Assembly (NCBI GenBank): GCA_027422505.1
Contig: JAPQWV010000123.1
Span: 1,316,501-1,380,500, forward strand
Length of the DNA stretch: 64,000 bases
DNA from: Craterostigma plantagineum
Lineage: Eukaryota; Streptophyta; Magnoliopsida; Lamiales; Linderniaceae
Reading direction: 5' to 3'
The translations under genes and the position numbers were made by a program. The notes under the pieces were generated by a model. That model ran no database searches. It had not been told where the DNA came from and saw only the letters and a list, made by a program, of their open reading frames with translations. Positions 34,881 through 45,980 of this stretch are shown piece by piece (positions within the stretch are counted from its first letter, which is position 1; each line of letters opens with the position of its first letter).

Positions 34881-35777
34881 TTATGCTGCAAATTCCTTGC
34901 TTTTTGTCGTTCGCTCAATATCTTGCTGAACTACGCAGTCAACAACTTTAAAACTCTCACACCACTCGATTTCGACAACAGCCTCATTGGTTGGAAGCAT
35001 ATGCTCGACAATTTTCTGATCAGTAAATGATTCGAGCTCTTCTTTCAACGTCACATGACTAAGAATATCCTCAAGGACTTCGGGGAGGCTCGGCTTTGTT
35101 GGAATGGAATCTACAGTAGCCTCTGCGGGTTGATCGGCCTCTTCTGACTCGATCTCATCTTCATTTTCATTTAGTTCCAACATTGGTTCTCGTGATGTTT
35201 CAAAGCCCAGCTGAATGATTTCTGCATCCTCTTTCTGATTTGTCTCTGTGTCGCTCGTGAGTGCAAAAACTGCATTCTTAAGTTTTTCCACTTGGAACGC
35301 CAAACTCTCCATCGTTGCTTCTAAACTTTTAGAACTCACATTGACATAGTTGTTTGAATTCTGGTATCGCGCTTCAGCCTGTCGGCCCTGGTCAGCCAGT
35401 CTCTCGAGCGCTTTCTCCCAGACGGGTTTCTCTTTTTGAGGCGATGAACTACAACTAGCCGAAAAATAATCTGAGCAGTCGCCGTCGTATGAGTGGTGCT
35501 TGTCATTATAACATGTTTGTGGATAATTATGGTTGAATTGCGGTACATGATCTGCAGAATATGATGCTCTCGTAGAATCTTCGTACCGATAATCCCAATA
35601 TTTTGTTTTGTCAGGTGCTTCATATTGATTATTCTCCCCTCGCCCGACGTACCATCCGAGAGGTTTATACTTGCATTGACTAGTTAGATGTGAACATCCA
35701 CACCAGTCGCATTCTAGTTCATCATCAGATGTCTCGTAGGACTCGGGAGAATATCTTGAATATCGTTCCATCTGCAA
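34881..35777 (-). CDS. Gag-like protein of the non-autonomous element
   Basis: 298 aa, open from MQMERYSRYSPESYET. A zinc-knuckle-like CDWCGCSHLTSQC near residues 24-36 has C-X2-C-X3-H-X4-C spacing, one residue shorter than the usual CCHC box. It is followed by a Tyr/Asn/Asp-rich low-complexity part, then (about residues 110-180) a helix-prone stretch with EKALERLADQGRQAEARYQ and SLAFQVEKLKNAVF, and a strongly acidic C-terminal third (ELNENEDEIESEEADQ). The start is just downstream of the primer site, the normal place for gag. It would package element RNA into particles supplied by a partner element. An alternative frame (35336-35623) is a shadow. Confidence 0.75.
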   Translation of the reverse strand: MQMERYSRYSPESYETSDDELECDWCGCSHLTSQCKYKPLGWYVGRGENNQYEAPDKTKYWDYRYEDSTRASYSADHVPQFNHNYPQTCYNDKHHSYDGDCSDYFSASCSSSPQKEKPVWEKALERLADQGRQAEARYQNSNNYVNVSSKSLEATMESLAFQVEKLKNAVFALTSDTETNQKEDAEIIQLGFETSREPMLELNENEDEIESEEADQPAEATVDSIPTKPSLPEVLEDILSHVTLKEELESFTDQKIVEHMLPTNEAVVEIEWCESFKVVDCVVQQDIERTTKSKEFAA

Positions 35778-36009
35778 AACACAAACGAGAAAGATGAGAG
35801 TATCACAGTAATAATAATAAAAATAACAACAATAATAAATAGAAAAATGATGATGACGATAATGATGATAACAATCAAGATAAAATAAATATTTTATATA
35901 AATATATTTTTTTAAACTCTTTTTTTTTAGAAAATACTAATAAAAATAATAGAAATAAAAATATTTAAACTAAAATTCAAAATATATTTTAAAATTAATA
36001 TTTCCGCTA

Positions 36010-36027
36010 TCCCCGGCAACGGCGCCA
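36010..36027 (-). other. Primer-binding site of the gag-only element
   Basis: Minus strand reads TGGCGCCGTTGCCGGGGA a few bases inside the 5' LTR. This is not the initiator-Met type; the same word is common behind LTRs of Tat/Ogre-like plant gypsy elements and points to a helper in that group. The exact tRNA is not assigned. Confidence 0.8.
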
Positions 36028-36033
36028 AAAACT

Positions 36034-37416
36034 TGACACGCTCAAATACTAGCAAGTGTACTAGGTCGTGCAAGTAGTATAAAATGGACAAGTCCAAGTA
36101 TCGATCCACGAGGACAGCTCGGTTAATTTTAAATATTACTCTGAAATTTAATTTAGACTGGAGCGATTTTTAAATATGGTATTTTTATGCTTTTGATATT
36201 AAAAAAAATCAATCCAAATAAAAGCGCAAATAACAACTAAAGCAAATATACGAATGACGACAAGGTGATCGAGGCACATGCTTGGCACGCATTATTCCTA
36301 CGTTTTCACATAATTAATCATAAATAATGTATACGAGCTCAGTCAAGGTAGACTTTCCTAAAATAACCGCTACTCGTTTGTCCCGCAATAACGATCCTAT
36401 GCGACAGAGAACCAATCCCTATATGTCTATATGACTGTAGTTTCTACGCATGCATTTAATATTTGTGAGATTCCCCGAGTTTAGACGCTTTCGGCGCCTA
36501 AGACCTCGGAAACCACACGTACGAAACCGAATTCCATTTCTGGTCGATTTTACGTCGTGGTGCTTTATATTTATTGTTCTAACCGGTTTAATCACTTTGT
36601 CCGTCTCATAAACCAATCAAATATCGTGCATATGTTGATCAGACATACGCAAGCATTAAACAAAAGCATAAAACACATAACTTGACTCATACGATTAAAT
36701 ATGATATGAATAACATTATCACGTAGTCATATACGGACTAACACGGCCTTAATCACACAATATTTTACGCTAGCATATTAAAAGATAACAACAAAAGTTC
36801 AAGCAAACACATAATAAAATAGTAAATAAGATAGAATACACCCTCACAATGCTCGGTCGTCAAGTCTCGCCCTGGTGTCTCCCGTGTCGTGAGCGAGCAA
36901 CACCTTTCTACTGTGCTCTTGCTGCCTATATTCGTCTGTGGTGGCCTTGTGCCTCTGCTCCGTTCTCAGCCGTGGGAGATATCGAGACGTGGTTGCTTCG
37001 TGGCTTAATGATTTACGTGGTTGCTTCATTATGCGCAGCCTTGCATGCATTATTGTCTTCTGAATATTAAATGCCTCGCATGCATGATTGTGTCTTCGTT
37101 TGTCTGCCTTTTTCTCATAATGATGCCAAAGTCTTTCATTTTACTACTCTAAGGCATCCCATTGTCTGTTGAGGGTCCACTCACTTTAAATCATACGGTT
37201 TATAATTGCTCCATGAATATAACTTGACTTTTTGTGGGCTACAAGGTCCCTTTTGGTGGCTTCATTTTGATTTTTCTGCTCCTATTATAGTTTATTTCGA
37301 TTCGATCTGCAGAACACGAAACACTTAACATAGGATATCGAAATATATTCTAGTAAATATTGATCTGAAGTAGACTTTTACGGGGCATATTATATGTATA
37401 AAATCATAACTTATCA
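36034..37416 (-). repeat. LTR of the gag-only element, right copy (5' LTR)
   Basis: 1383 bp, nearly identical to 31067-32803 but lacking the internal stretch described there; the break is just after GATTTACGTG (about 37018). Confidence 0.88.
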
Positions 37417-37484
37417 GAAGACAAGAAGAGCGGCGGAAGTGATTTCCACACATGGTGAACCGGAAGACAAGAAGAGCGGCGGAA
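37417..37484. repeat. 22-bp direct repeat at the insertion edge
   Basis: The 22 bases starting GAAGACAAGAAGAGCGGCGG at 37417 recur at 37463, 46 bp away; the first copy begins exactly at the last base of the LTR. Confidence 0.8.
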
Positions 37485-38905
37485 TGTTGCATGGTATAAG
37501 CACAAATCGGGCGATGCAAAGTGGGTATAGGACACGGCGAACCTAAGTCATAATTATGACAAATCGGCCAACTAAAGCATCCAACAATCGGGTGCTGACA
37601 TGATGATGTAAGCAAGCGGCAGTTTCAGTTTATGAGTACCTCAAATTGGGCCATTGGATGGTCGGTGAAACCAAGTGACAGACTCGACAAATCGGGCGAT
37701 TGCATGTTATGATGAACGTGACCAATCGGGCAAATTGAGACCTCAATGATCGGGCGATTGGGCGATTTGATAACCTCGGCAAAATTAGAATTTAGATGTG
37801 ATGAATCAGGCGATTCCATGCCTTATAAGAATAGAGTGAATTTAAGGTTTAGGAATTTAGCTTTACATGTCACAAACGAATATTAACACTTAACGTTAGA
37901 AATCATGCAACTTAGTCTAGCAAATTGGTATAGTCAAGATAATTTAATTTGACCTAGTCATCTAATACAGCGACAATACTGACACTTTAATATTTCTGTT
38001 TTAAAGGTCGAACAGTAGGAATTTCCCCGAAGCCGTAAATTTAGCTTAGCTCGGAGGACAGGTAAGTGGAAATTCACTACTAATTTATGTGACTTATGTG
38101 CCTCTGTGTTTACATGAATTATGTGAAATAATTGATATGCCTACGCATGGTAAGTAGTCTGGTATTATTTCATTTTGCATATTCACGAGCATGCACGATC
38201 ATATGTGGGCGTTGTGCGAGATGAGCATGCATATTACATGTCGCTTGAAAGCGAATGATACTTGCCGATATGGGCATTTGTTGTCGACTCACAGTTGAGT
38301 CAGGGCTAATTACTATGTCACAAGGACTGCGTTGAGCGTCGTCGTTATATTGTTTGGGAATGGCCATGGTGGTAGAGAGTGACCTGGAGAATGCGATATG
38401 AGGGTATAAGCAACACATGGTGGAACCCTGGTGTAGGCAACCTCAGTGTGGGCTACAAGCGTGAGCGACCGCCTGACAGTCTGGGACGACCGGGTAGAAA
38501 TGGCGACCTCGACACGAAAATTCATGCATAATTTTGCTTACTAAGCCATGTGGCTCCTTACTTTATGTGTTGTAGGTGTACGCGAACACGGTACGTGATC
38601 GCCTAGCCTGCAAGGCAAACTTTGAAGCTCCCAACAACTTTTGGGGGGTGTTGTGTGCATGGATGACAGCATGTGAGGCCGGGCACATAGGTTTCCTTTT
38701 GCTATGCAGATGTACACAACCCGTGTAAACAGGACATGGATGTACTTAGGAAGTAAATGTAATTCTTTTGTCATGTACAGAAACGACTTCCATTATACAA
38801 ATGTAAAAATTTATTACGCATTTTTGTATGTCTTCCAACTTACAATGTCATTAGGCACATAAGTAACGTTAGAATAGGTGCGACGGCTAGGGTCGCTACA
38901 CTTAT

Positions 38906-39410
38906 CGCTACTTGACCGGAGTCGGACTTCGCCATCACCGAAGTTCAAGCCCGGATCCGTTGAACATCACAGTCTCGGTAAAACTAATACGTAATTTACG
39001 GCATGACAAGGGGCATCCGCTCATTTTTGAGCTTTCGATGAGTCCCTCAAACTCCAATCGGAAGTCGTTGGCATCGAGGCTTCACCCCGAGCCAACGAGC
39101 CTCACTATTCTCGTCTTAGGTATCGCTGAAAATTTCCGTTCAAACCACGTCTAACGTTTTTTACGCAGATCTACTCTAGACCACTAGATCTAAGCAATCT
39201 TAGTAAAGTACACCCTTCTCCGAGAGTAAAGTTATAATCCGCGGGGAGACAACCACTACGGTTTCTCACCACTACTCTACAATACGCCAGGCCGCTCGCT
39301 TTGCAAACTCGGACTGAGAACAACTCATGATATGATGCTCGAGTGACTCTGTGATTTGCACAATCGAGATCATTTCGGGTTCATTTATGTCGTTTCTTAA
39401 AATCAAGCAT
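38906..39410 (-). other. Leader region of a minus-strand copia element
   Basis: DNA between the copia primer site (39411-39423) and the solo LTR insertion. No gag is recognisable in it, nor on the far side of the solo LTR, so the copia interior is truncated. Confidence 0.45.
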
Positions 39411-39423
39411 GGCTCTGATACCA
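39411..39423 (-). other. Primer-binding site of the minus-strand copia
   Basis: TGGTATCAGAGCC on the minus strand (initiator tRNA-Met type), next to the LTR end. Confidence 0.82.
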
Positions 39424-41547
39424 CTATTGGGGAACTCCGGGTGTCACGAAATCGAATCTCGGACGCAGCGGAAGTTTAAAATTTTTCTCGGGATCCGCGT
39501 AAGGAGCCCCGGCTCACTTGGTTATGTAGAGAAAATATGCATGACACGTAAGAAGGGTTTTCGAAGCTTACCCTCGTCGCGAAGATCCCAGGCTCCGCTT
39601 TGCCGTCCCGGTTGTCGTAGTCCGCTCCGAGCAACGTCGTGACCTCTCAGAGCTCCAACGCCCTGACATGATCGTCATGCCGATCCCGGGACGTATCCAA
39701 ATTCCACCTCCTCCCAAGAATGGCTAGAGAGGAGGAAGATGTTTAGAAGAGATGTGTATATGTGTGTGATTTACTAAAAACTCACTCACAAACTTAGCTT
39801 TTCAAAGAACAACCTACGTTTTCTCTCAACTCTCTCTAGAACCATTCTTTAGAGTGAGAATTGGACTTGAACTCATGTGCCTCGAAATTATGCAAGTCCT
39901 TAACTTAAATTAATTTTTCGACCATGAAAATGACTCTAAGTTTAATAAAATTGAATCATTTCCTACATCACTCAATTTTGTTTGATTCCCTATTTTAAAT
40001 TATCAAATGACTAGATATTGTCACACAAATCTAACAAAAAATAATGGATGAATTTGGACTTGATTTGAACAAGTTATGACCAAAAGACCTCCACGGCCAC
40101 GCGCACAAGAGTCCACGGTCGTGGTAGGCATGAACCAAGCCTTAGCTAGGTCTGCTCTAGGCCCAAGGCCTCATGAACAAGAACCCACGGCCATGGGAGG
40201 CAGCAGTGAGCTTGGCCAGCCTCTGCCCTGCCCCACGGCCTCATATCCGACGGCCGTGGCACTTTCGGCAGGTTTGCGGCAGTTTCATGTTCCTCTTAGC
40301 TTGAGGGGTAAACGATGTTCGATGGTCCTGAAATTTTAATTACAGAAAGAATACTCACCAATATTTATTCGGACCAGAAGGATTCTCCGTCTGTGGTCTA
40401 TATTGGAAGATATGAATTTTTAAATATACGGCTACGTTTCAGGCGGGCTTCACGGCCATGACGAGCCTTGCTCATGGTTGTGAACCCTATTTCCGGTCCA
40501 TTCTTCATCGTTTTGTTGCGGGAATCTAAGTCCATCAAAATAAAGTTTCTAAAAATTTAGTTGACATTTCATTAACGACTCCAAGCTCGTTAAATAATAA
40601 CTCATATCACTTTATTAGATACTGTCTCAGTGATCCTTTTTAAGCACAACTCTCTTGGTTCCACTCAACCTGGCAAGGGAAGAATCCAAGAATTCGGTAA
40701 GCACCTAGCCAATCCCGTGGTAAAGATCCCGTGTTGAGTACGATGTTCGATCTACGAACCAACTATAGATTATCATCGTACGTATAGACCCTTCACTAAT
40801 GCCCTGGTCGAGTGAGAGCCATGGTAATGCCAAACTCACTAACCCGACACTATGTCCAATTTGTGACGACAAAATTACTAAACTACACTCCACGTCCCAC
40901 GTCCCCGAATATGCATAGGACATATCCTCGATTACTTGCGAGGTTGTGCTCATGAGTGTCAATGCCCAGCAGTTGCACTTCATTGTCAAGAGCGCATGTC
41001 GCCGCTGACCCTGTTCAACCTCGAACGAGGCGGGCCTAGCAAACTAGTGACTAGTCAGGACCCCGAAGCCAACTCTGACAATGACCCTTCGGTCTAAGGT
41101 CCATGCACACTACTATAGGCAATCGATCGATCATTGACACTCAACGAAGCCATGTGATCGTCGGTTATGAGTCGTGTCCAAATATAAGTTAATCCCCGAT
41201 TCAATGTTACGACCTCCCACTTTCAAGTGAATGGTTGGCACAATTATTTTAGAGTAGTCAATAACTAAGTCATGATCGACACTCAGTCACCCTACTGAGG
41301 TCAGAGACTTATGGACTAATTTAATATACCATAATAATAGCTCACCGGTGCCCCTCCCTCATCCAATGAGAATCGGTGACTAGTAAGATGCCTAGTAAGA
41401 CTGGATGGTAAATAAATAATATGCCTTTTGTAAATTCCATAAATAATTATTTGAATACAATATCCGAATATTAAAGTGTGAATAATAGGTTCATGTTTAT
41501 GCCATATTCATTACATCCTCGAATGGCACTCCAAGGGAATATCCCCA
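39424..41547 (-). repeat. 5' LTR of an Angela/TAR-like Ty1/copia element
   Basis: In element sense it starts near TGGGGATATTCCCTTGGAG and ends with GGAGTTCCCCAATA beside the primer site. About 2.1 kb, long for copia, as in Angela/TAR lineages. The last part (CGCTGCGTCCGAGATTCG) is typical of the 3' end of such LTRs. It contains a cluster of CCACGGCCGTGG-like words at about 40086-40460. Both extreme ends are eroded, so limits are good to about 10 bp. Confidence 0.75.
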
Positions 41548-41550
41548 TAT

Positions 41551-41577
41551 ATAGATATATATATATATATATGTATA
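41551..41577. repeat. (AT)n microsatellite
   Basis: A run of AT/TA dinucleotides with a single G, between the copia LTR and the Mutator element. Confidence 0.85.
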
Positions 41578-41580
41578 ATA

Positions 41581-41750
41581 AGAGTAATGCTATCGTGCCC
41601 ACCGTAACGTGAGCAACGCCACCTACACGATGACGGAGCGCCACATCATTTAAAATTGAACTATTAATTTAATCTAAAATCCTAATTAAGAAAAAATTAA
41701 AATTAAAAGGAAAAGAATACTGTAATTAAAAAAGGAAACAGACATCAGCA
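41581..41750 (+). repeat. MULE terminal inverted repeat, left
   Basis: Pairs with 45565-45732 in reverse complement over essentially its whole length, with a few mismatches and indels. Confidence 0.9.
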
Positions 41751-41789
41751 AAAGCTCTTCACGTTCGATTATCTCCTTTTCTAATTATT

Positions 41790-42345
41790 ACCATTCGATG
41801 TCTCCCCAACACCATCGTCTCCAGCCGCCCCCTTTGGCAAAATAGTCACCTCCCACCGAAATTCTCCGGCGCACCCATCTTCGCCGCCGCAGATCTGTGC
41901 TACAGGTATCCCCTTAATTGATTTACAGTTTTTTTTAATTTCTCTAAATTCAAACATTTCTGAGGATTGCTAGCTATGAGTGGATTGCCTTCTTGTTAGA
42001 TTATTAGTAATGATTTCGTGCACGATTTGATTGGTGTGCCTTCGTTATAAAATCAACCACACTGATGAATCCTTTAGCAACGTTGCCCCAAGCCTTCTTG
42101 TTCTCAAACCTTTAAGGTTTCAAAGCTGTTGCGTGTGGCGTGTGTATATTGTTCGCTTGTTTTTCTACATATTTTCGATGTTTCTTGACTATGCAGATTA
42201 CGAGAGATCAAGTGCTGATGCCGTTTACGAGAAGGTGCTAAATGAATGCCTTAACAAGATCTCTCGCATTGTTGCAAACTGATCTTAATTCGGAGTTCGT
42301 CCGCGAGATGCAAAAACAACCATGAAGATGCTGAAGCGTAAGCTA
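41790..42345 (+). pseudogene. Gene-like fragment inside the MULE (possible captured host exons)
   Basis: Plus strand, opposite to the transposase. A Pro/Ser-coding, C-rich block near 41810-41905 ends in CTACAG|GTATCC, like a leader exon and donor. T-rich intron-like DNA follows, then TATGCAG|ATTACG and a coding-looking block (about 42195-42282) with DYERSSADAVYEKVLNE and LNKISRIVAN, continuing after a stop as EFVREMQKQP. The family is not recognised. The structure resembles a Pack-MULE capture, but it could be a native MULE sequence. Confidence 0.4.
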
Positions 42346-42768
42346 TATAGAGTCTGATTTTGTGTGAATTGTTGTATATGACTTGAAATTTTTTCAATAA
42401 TTTAGCTGTAGAGATGAGATGGGACTTGTATTTCAGCTACTGCCTTAGTGTAATACAATATGGGGTTGTATATTAAGAATGGTGTCTTTCTACGGTGCAT
42501 TCTTGTCTGCTCTTGTTTATCTATGTAAGAATAATTACGAATCTACCGTGAAAAGACATCATTTGAGTAAAGGAAGTAAAAGTAGTGCACACAATGACCG
42601 GTAGAGAAGTAAAATCCATTAAACTTTCACAAAGTTAAAAAATAAGTCATTCCTCTATCGTATGAGTACAAATCGTAATAGTCAAAACTTCAAATCTAAG
42701 GTCCAATAGTAATAAATAAACTAAATCAAAACAAAACCACACACTGACGAACACAATATAGAAACAAA

Positions 42769-45236
42769 TTAGTCGAGTTCTGCTATCTTGATATTATGAG
42801 CATCCTCGTCACTTTCCTCCAAGCGAGACATATCAGCATCATCATCACCGGCTACAGACCCTAATTCTTCTTCATCCATACTATCACCACTATAGTATTG
42901 ATCTTGCGTAGTTTACCTGTTAACATATACTGACGTCATTTCTAGCTGTGCAAATAAGTACATGTAAAGCGTTCATAAATTAATCAAAAGATATACCCAT
43001 ATTGCAACTTGGGACAGTTGCGTTTGTCATGCGACACGCCTCGAAGGCCGCATCTATTGCACAACCTGGACTTTGAGTTTAACTTCTCCTTTGATTGTTT
43101 CAATCTTCTTCCACACCCTTTTGCTCTAATTCCAGAAGGATTCATAACTACACGTCTTGTTCTTTTCCTTTCACTGGCAGGGCTCAAACCTTTACTGATG
43201 TTGACTTCCTTAATTTTGCACTCGATAGAATCTATTTGTTCCTCCAAAAACTTCGTCCCTTCGTCGGTCAAAGATGCCTGATCAACTAATAATGATAACC
43301 TAAAGGATAATATCGAGTGTCGTCTCATCAAAAACTTATCGATATCATTGCTGATATATTCTTCACCCATAATATATTTTGCTCCAACCTTTGCATCCTG
43401 TGTCCATCTCTTTATTATATACTTCTCGGGCAGTTCAAATACTTGCGTGAAACGAAAATAGGCGAGCATATGCTTACATGGAATGCCTTCTAAATCGAAC
43501 TTCAAGCAACTGCATGATATGTGTCTCTCTTTCTGTTGTGTGTGATCACCCTTGGTTTAGAAGAATTTTGAAAACGAAAAATATTGTACCTCGACAACTC
43601 AAGTTCTGAATGCGCTTCTTGCACGTAATAACTATGACTTTCGTTAATCTCACGTCAAAATCGCTCCATTTTCTTCTCGTGTAAATCTTAGCCATCTGAT
43701 GTTCCATCGGCAGCTGGCTGTGAACTTTGGGGCGCTCGTTGACGTCGACGTGATCGGCAACTCATTCTTTGTGTCTTTGGTTTCTGAGCACCCTGTTGAA
43801 ACGTATAATGAAATCCATCAATGAGTTTTTCTTCGATACATACTTCTTGAGAAATGAATGTGTGATTTCAGATCTCTGGCTACTGGACATCCCAGCCGAA
43901 AATATATGGTTAAAGTATGCAGGAACCCACCTCGCTCGCAATTCATACATCATCGACAACCACTCGTTTTTCTCCAGCTTAGACGATTTCATAACATCTT
44001 TCCAATATTTTTCAAACTCATCAGGCATCGTCGAGTTTGCAATGGCGTTCTTGATGGTTGGGTAGTGATCACGAAAATTCAAAGGACCAAGTTTATCAGA
44101 GAACTTGTTCAATATGTGCCACAGACAGTATCGATGTATTGTATTCGGAAAGACATGAGCAATAGCTTTAGACATAGCTGGGTCTTGGTCCGTAATGATA
44201 ACATTTGGCGCCCCTTTAGCCGCGGATTTAACGAAGCTGTTGAACAACCAAATGAAAGACTCAGTTTCTCGTCACTAAGAAAGCCACAACCAAAAATAAT
44301 AGTCTGATGATGATGATTAACCCCTACGAAAGGGGCAAAAATCATCTCGTAGTTGTTAGTATTGTAGGTCGTGTCAAATACAACAACATCACCAAACACG
44401 TTATATGCCATCCTTGAAATAGGATCTGCCCAAAAACACCGACATAATCTTTTCTCTGAATCTGTCTCGTACTCGAAAAAAATGCTGAATTTTTTTCTGT
44501 CTCGGATTCAAAAAACTCAGTAAAGTTTCAGCGTCGATGCGCTTCTCCTCATCCTTACGGCCCTGCTCGAGATTTCTAATATCTTTTTCTGTACATCCCA
44601 TATACTCAGGTCCTCCATGCTCTATCTCTAACAAACGTATCTGTTGGCAAGTGGGAACATTTGCTTCTGATAGTTGTTGAGTCAATGCTTTCTTCGCTGT
44701 TGAAACACCTCGATGGGAACGCAACAAATGCACTTTTGAAGGAGTCGAGAGTGGGTGGTTATGAGTCTCTATTAAATCACACTCCAAGATGGGCTTGTAT
44801 GTGCCTTAACAATTGACATCCTTGCCATACACCCAGTTCTAACTATTCCACGAGATCTTTGCTTTGTCAACTCGTCCCCTTGTTTATTCGCTCGATTTTC
44901 ATCTCGATGGCCTTCTTTAGAGCAAACAAATCGTTTCCAAACAATCTCATCTGTCATTTTATTCTTTTTGCTGTTGCCTATTCTCGTACTGAACCCAGCT
45001 GCTCGTGCATATTGGTTGTAGAACAAAAAGGCGTCATCCATTCCATTAAACGACATCCCAATTTTTGGCTTCTTTTCATCTGGAATTTGGGGAGTATGTA
45101 GATGATCATCAACGTCTTCCATGCTGCCATAAAATTTTCGATTACAAAAAAAAATGCAATCATACAATACATTATTTAATCTAGAAATATGACAATTAGA
45201 GGAGAAAGAAGTATACCTACTTTGCAAATTGGACAA
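42769..45236 (-). pseudogene. FAR1/MULE transposase, frameshifted
   Basis: From the N-terminal side: MSFNGMDDAFLFYNQYAR and WKRFVCSKEG (about 45070-44905) are the FAR1 zinc DNA-binding region; HNHPLSTPSKVHLLRSHR is at about 44765-44710; the DDE core has FDTTYNTN (near 44380), IITDQDPAMSKAI (near 44200) and SEITHSF (near 43880), giving the three acidic residues. The SWIM finger has EGIPCKHML (about 43490). A zinc knuckle CNRCGLRGVSHDKRNC ends the 43505-42984 block. A last acidic piece (SMDEEELGSVAGDDDADMS, about 42900-42769) may be a separate 3' exon. Frame changes near 44790, 44480, 44270 and 43760 prevent a full product. Confidence 0.9.
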
Positions 45237-45564
45237 AACAGAAAACCAAATCCGTCCAGAAGGAGTGCCTCAAAACCCAACTCACGATGTGGAAAACAGA
45301 TGTCGCTGTAAAGGAAAAAAAATAAATAAATTGGGGCTGGGCAATTCATAAACCTCTTATATCTCCAAACCAATATGCACGATCATGAAATAAACTAAAG
45401 AAAATAATAAAGGGGTGGAAACCAATCTAATCATTATACCTTTTCTCTTTGTAGACAATCATTACAATATTGATTACCTTTGAGTTTTCTGGATAAAGCA
45501 TCATGGAACGTGAATGGGTATAAACCCTTTCTTCTCATGAGGCTATGCTCGCCGTGGTGAGTAC
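45237..45564 (-). other. 5' part of the MULE interior
   Basis: Between the transposase start and the right TIR. Minus-strand blocks MRRKGLYPFTFHDALSRKL (from 45538) and FGFLFCPICKV (near 45240), separated by intron-like DNA, look coding but do not join in one open frame. Unassigned. Confidence 0.35.
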
Positions 45565-45732
45565 TTGCAGAGGAGATAATCTGTTTCCTTTTTTAATTAC
45601 AGTATTCTTTTCCTTTTTTAATTTTCAATTTTTCTTAATTAGGATTTTAGATTAAATTTAATTTTTCAATTTTAAATGATGTGGCGCTCCGTCATCGTGT
45701 AGGTGGCGCGGTGGGCACGATAGCATTACTCT
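45565..45732 (-). repeat. MULE terminal inverted repeat, right
   Basis: Reverse complement of 41581-41750; ends GGGCACGATAGCATTACTCT. Confidence 0.9.
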
Positions 45733-45740
45733 ATATAATA

Positions 45741-45978
45741 ATAAGTTGGTTTCTAATTTCATTGTAATCAAACATAGAAAATTGTTCAAAGATTGTTATT
45801 TATATTTGTGACTTAAAGTTAACAAAAGCGAGTACAAACGTTACATAAATATTACTTTTATCTTTTTTAAAAAAATTAGACGTCATTATCTTCCTATTTA
45901 CCCCATCCTAACCAAATCTCAGGAAAGTAGTGCTTACATAAATTTTTAAGTATTTATGGAACATTCAACTATAAAACA
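45741..45978. other. Intergenic, no gene seen
   Basis: A/T-rich DNA between the MULE and the Stowaway element, with no ORF or repeat that I can support. Confidence 0.5.
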
Positions 45979-45980
45979 TA

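Larger units (their letters stand above)
31067..37416 (-). mobile_element. Gag-only non-autonomous LTR retrotransposon (LARD-like), nested in the solo LTR
   Basis: LTRs at 31067-32803 and 36034-37416 read TGATAAGTT...GCGTGTCA on the minus strand and differ at only a few sites apart from one about 345-350-bp stretch missing from the right copy. A primer site follows the 5' LTR and a T/G-rich purine tract precedes the 3' LTR. The 3.2-kb interior holds a gag-like ORF and nothing resembling protease, RT or integrase, so it depends on a helper. The flanks (GCGAC left, GAAGA right) do not form a target duplication. Confidence 0.88.
29581..38900 (+). mobile_element. Chromovirus-type solo LTR (2.97 kb) split by a nested element
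   Basis: Begins TGTAATACTCG and ends GGGTCGCTACA, the same terminal words as Tekay-1 LTRs in element sense, and is flanked by a perfect CTTAT duplication. Only one LTR is present, without PBS, PPT or coding DNA, so it is a solo LTR left by LTR-LTR recombination. LTR sequence is 29581-31066 plus 37417-38900; 31067-37416 is a later insertion. A promoter-like ATATAAAAAC lies near 30465. The body carries about 25 copies of an AATCGGGCGATT-type motif. Confidence 0.88.
41581..45732 (-). mobile_element. Mutator-like element (MULE) with FAR1-type transposase
   Basis: Ends are inverted repeats of about 165-170 bp (41581-41750 and 45565-45732) starting AGAGTAATGCTATCGTGCCC. The flanks GTATAATA (41573-41580) and ATATAATA (45733-45740) form an 8-bp duplication with one mismatch, close to the usual 9 bp of MULEs. 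The interior has a minus-strand transposase with FAR1 DNA-binding, MULE DDE and SWIM domains, and a separate plus-strand gene-like fragment. The transposase is broken, so this copy is probably not autonomous now. Confidence 0.92.

Noticed and set aside
38313..38774. Minus-strand frames of 70-82 aa near the end of the solo LTR
   Set aside because: They lie wholly in LTR sequence; no domain.
43769..44307. Plus-strand frames of 98 and 149 aa
   Set aside because: Antisense shadows of the MULE transposase DDE core.
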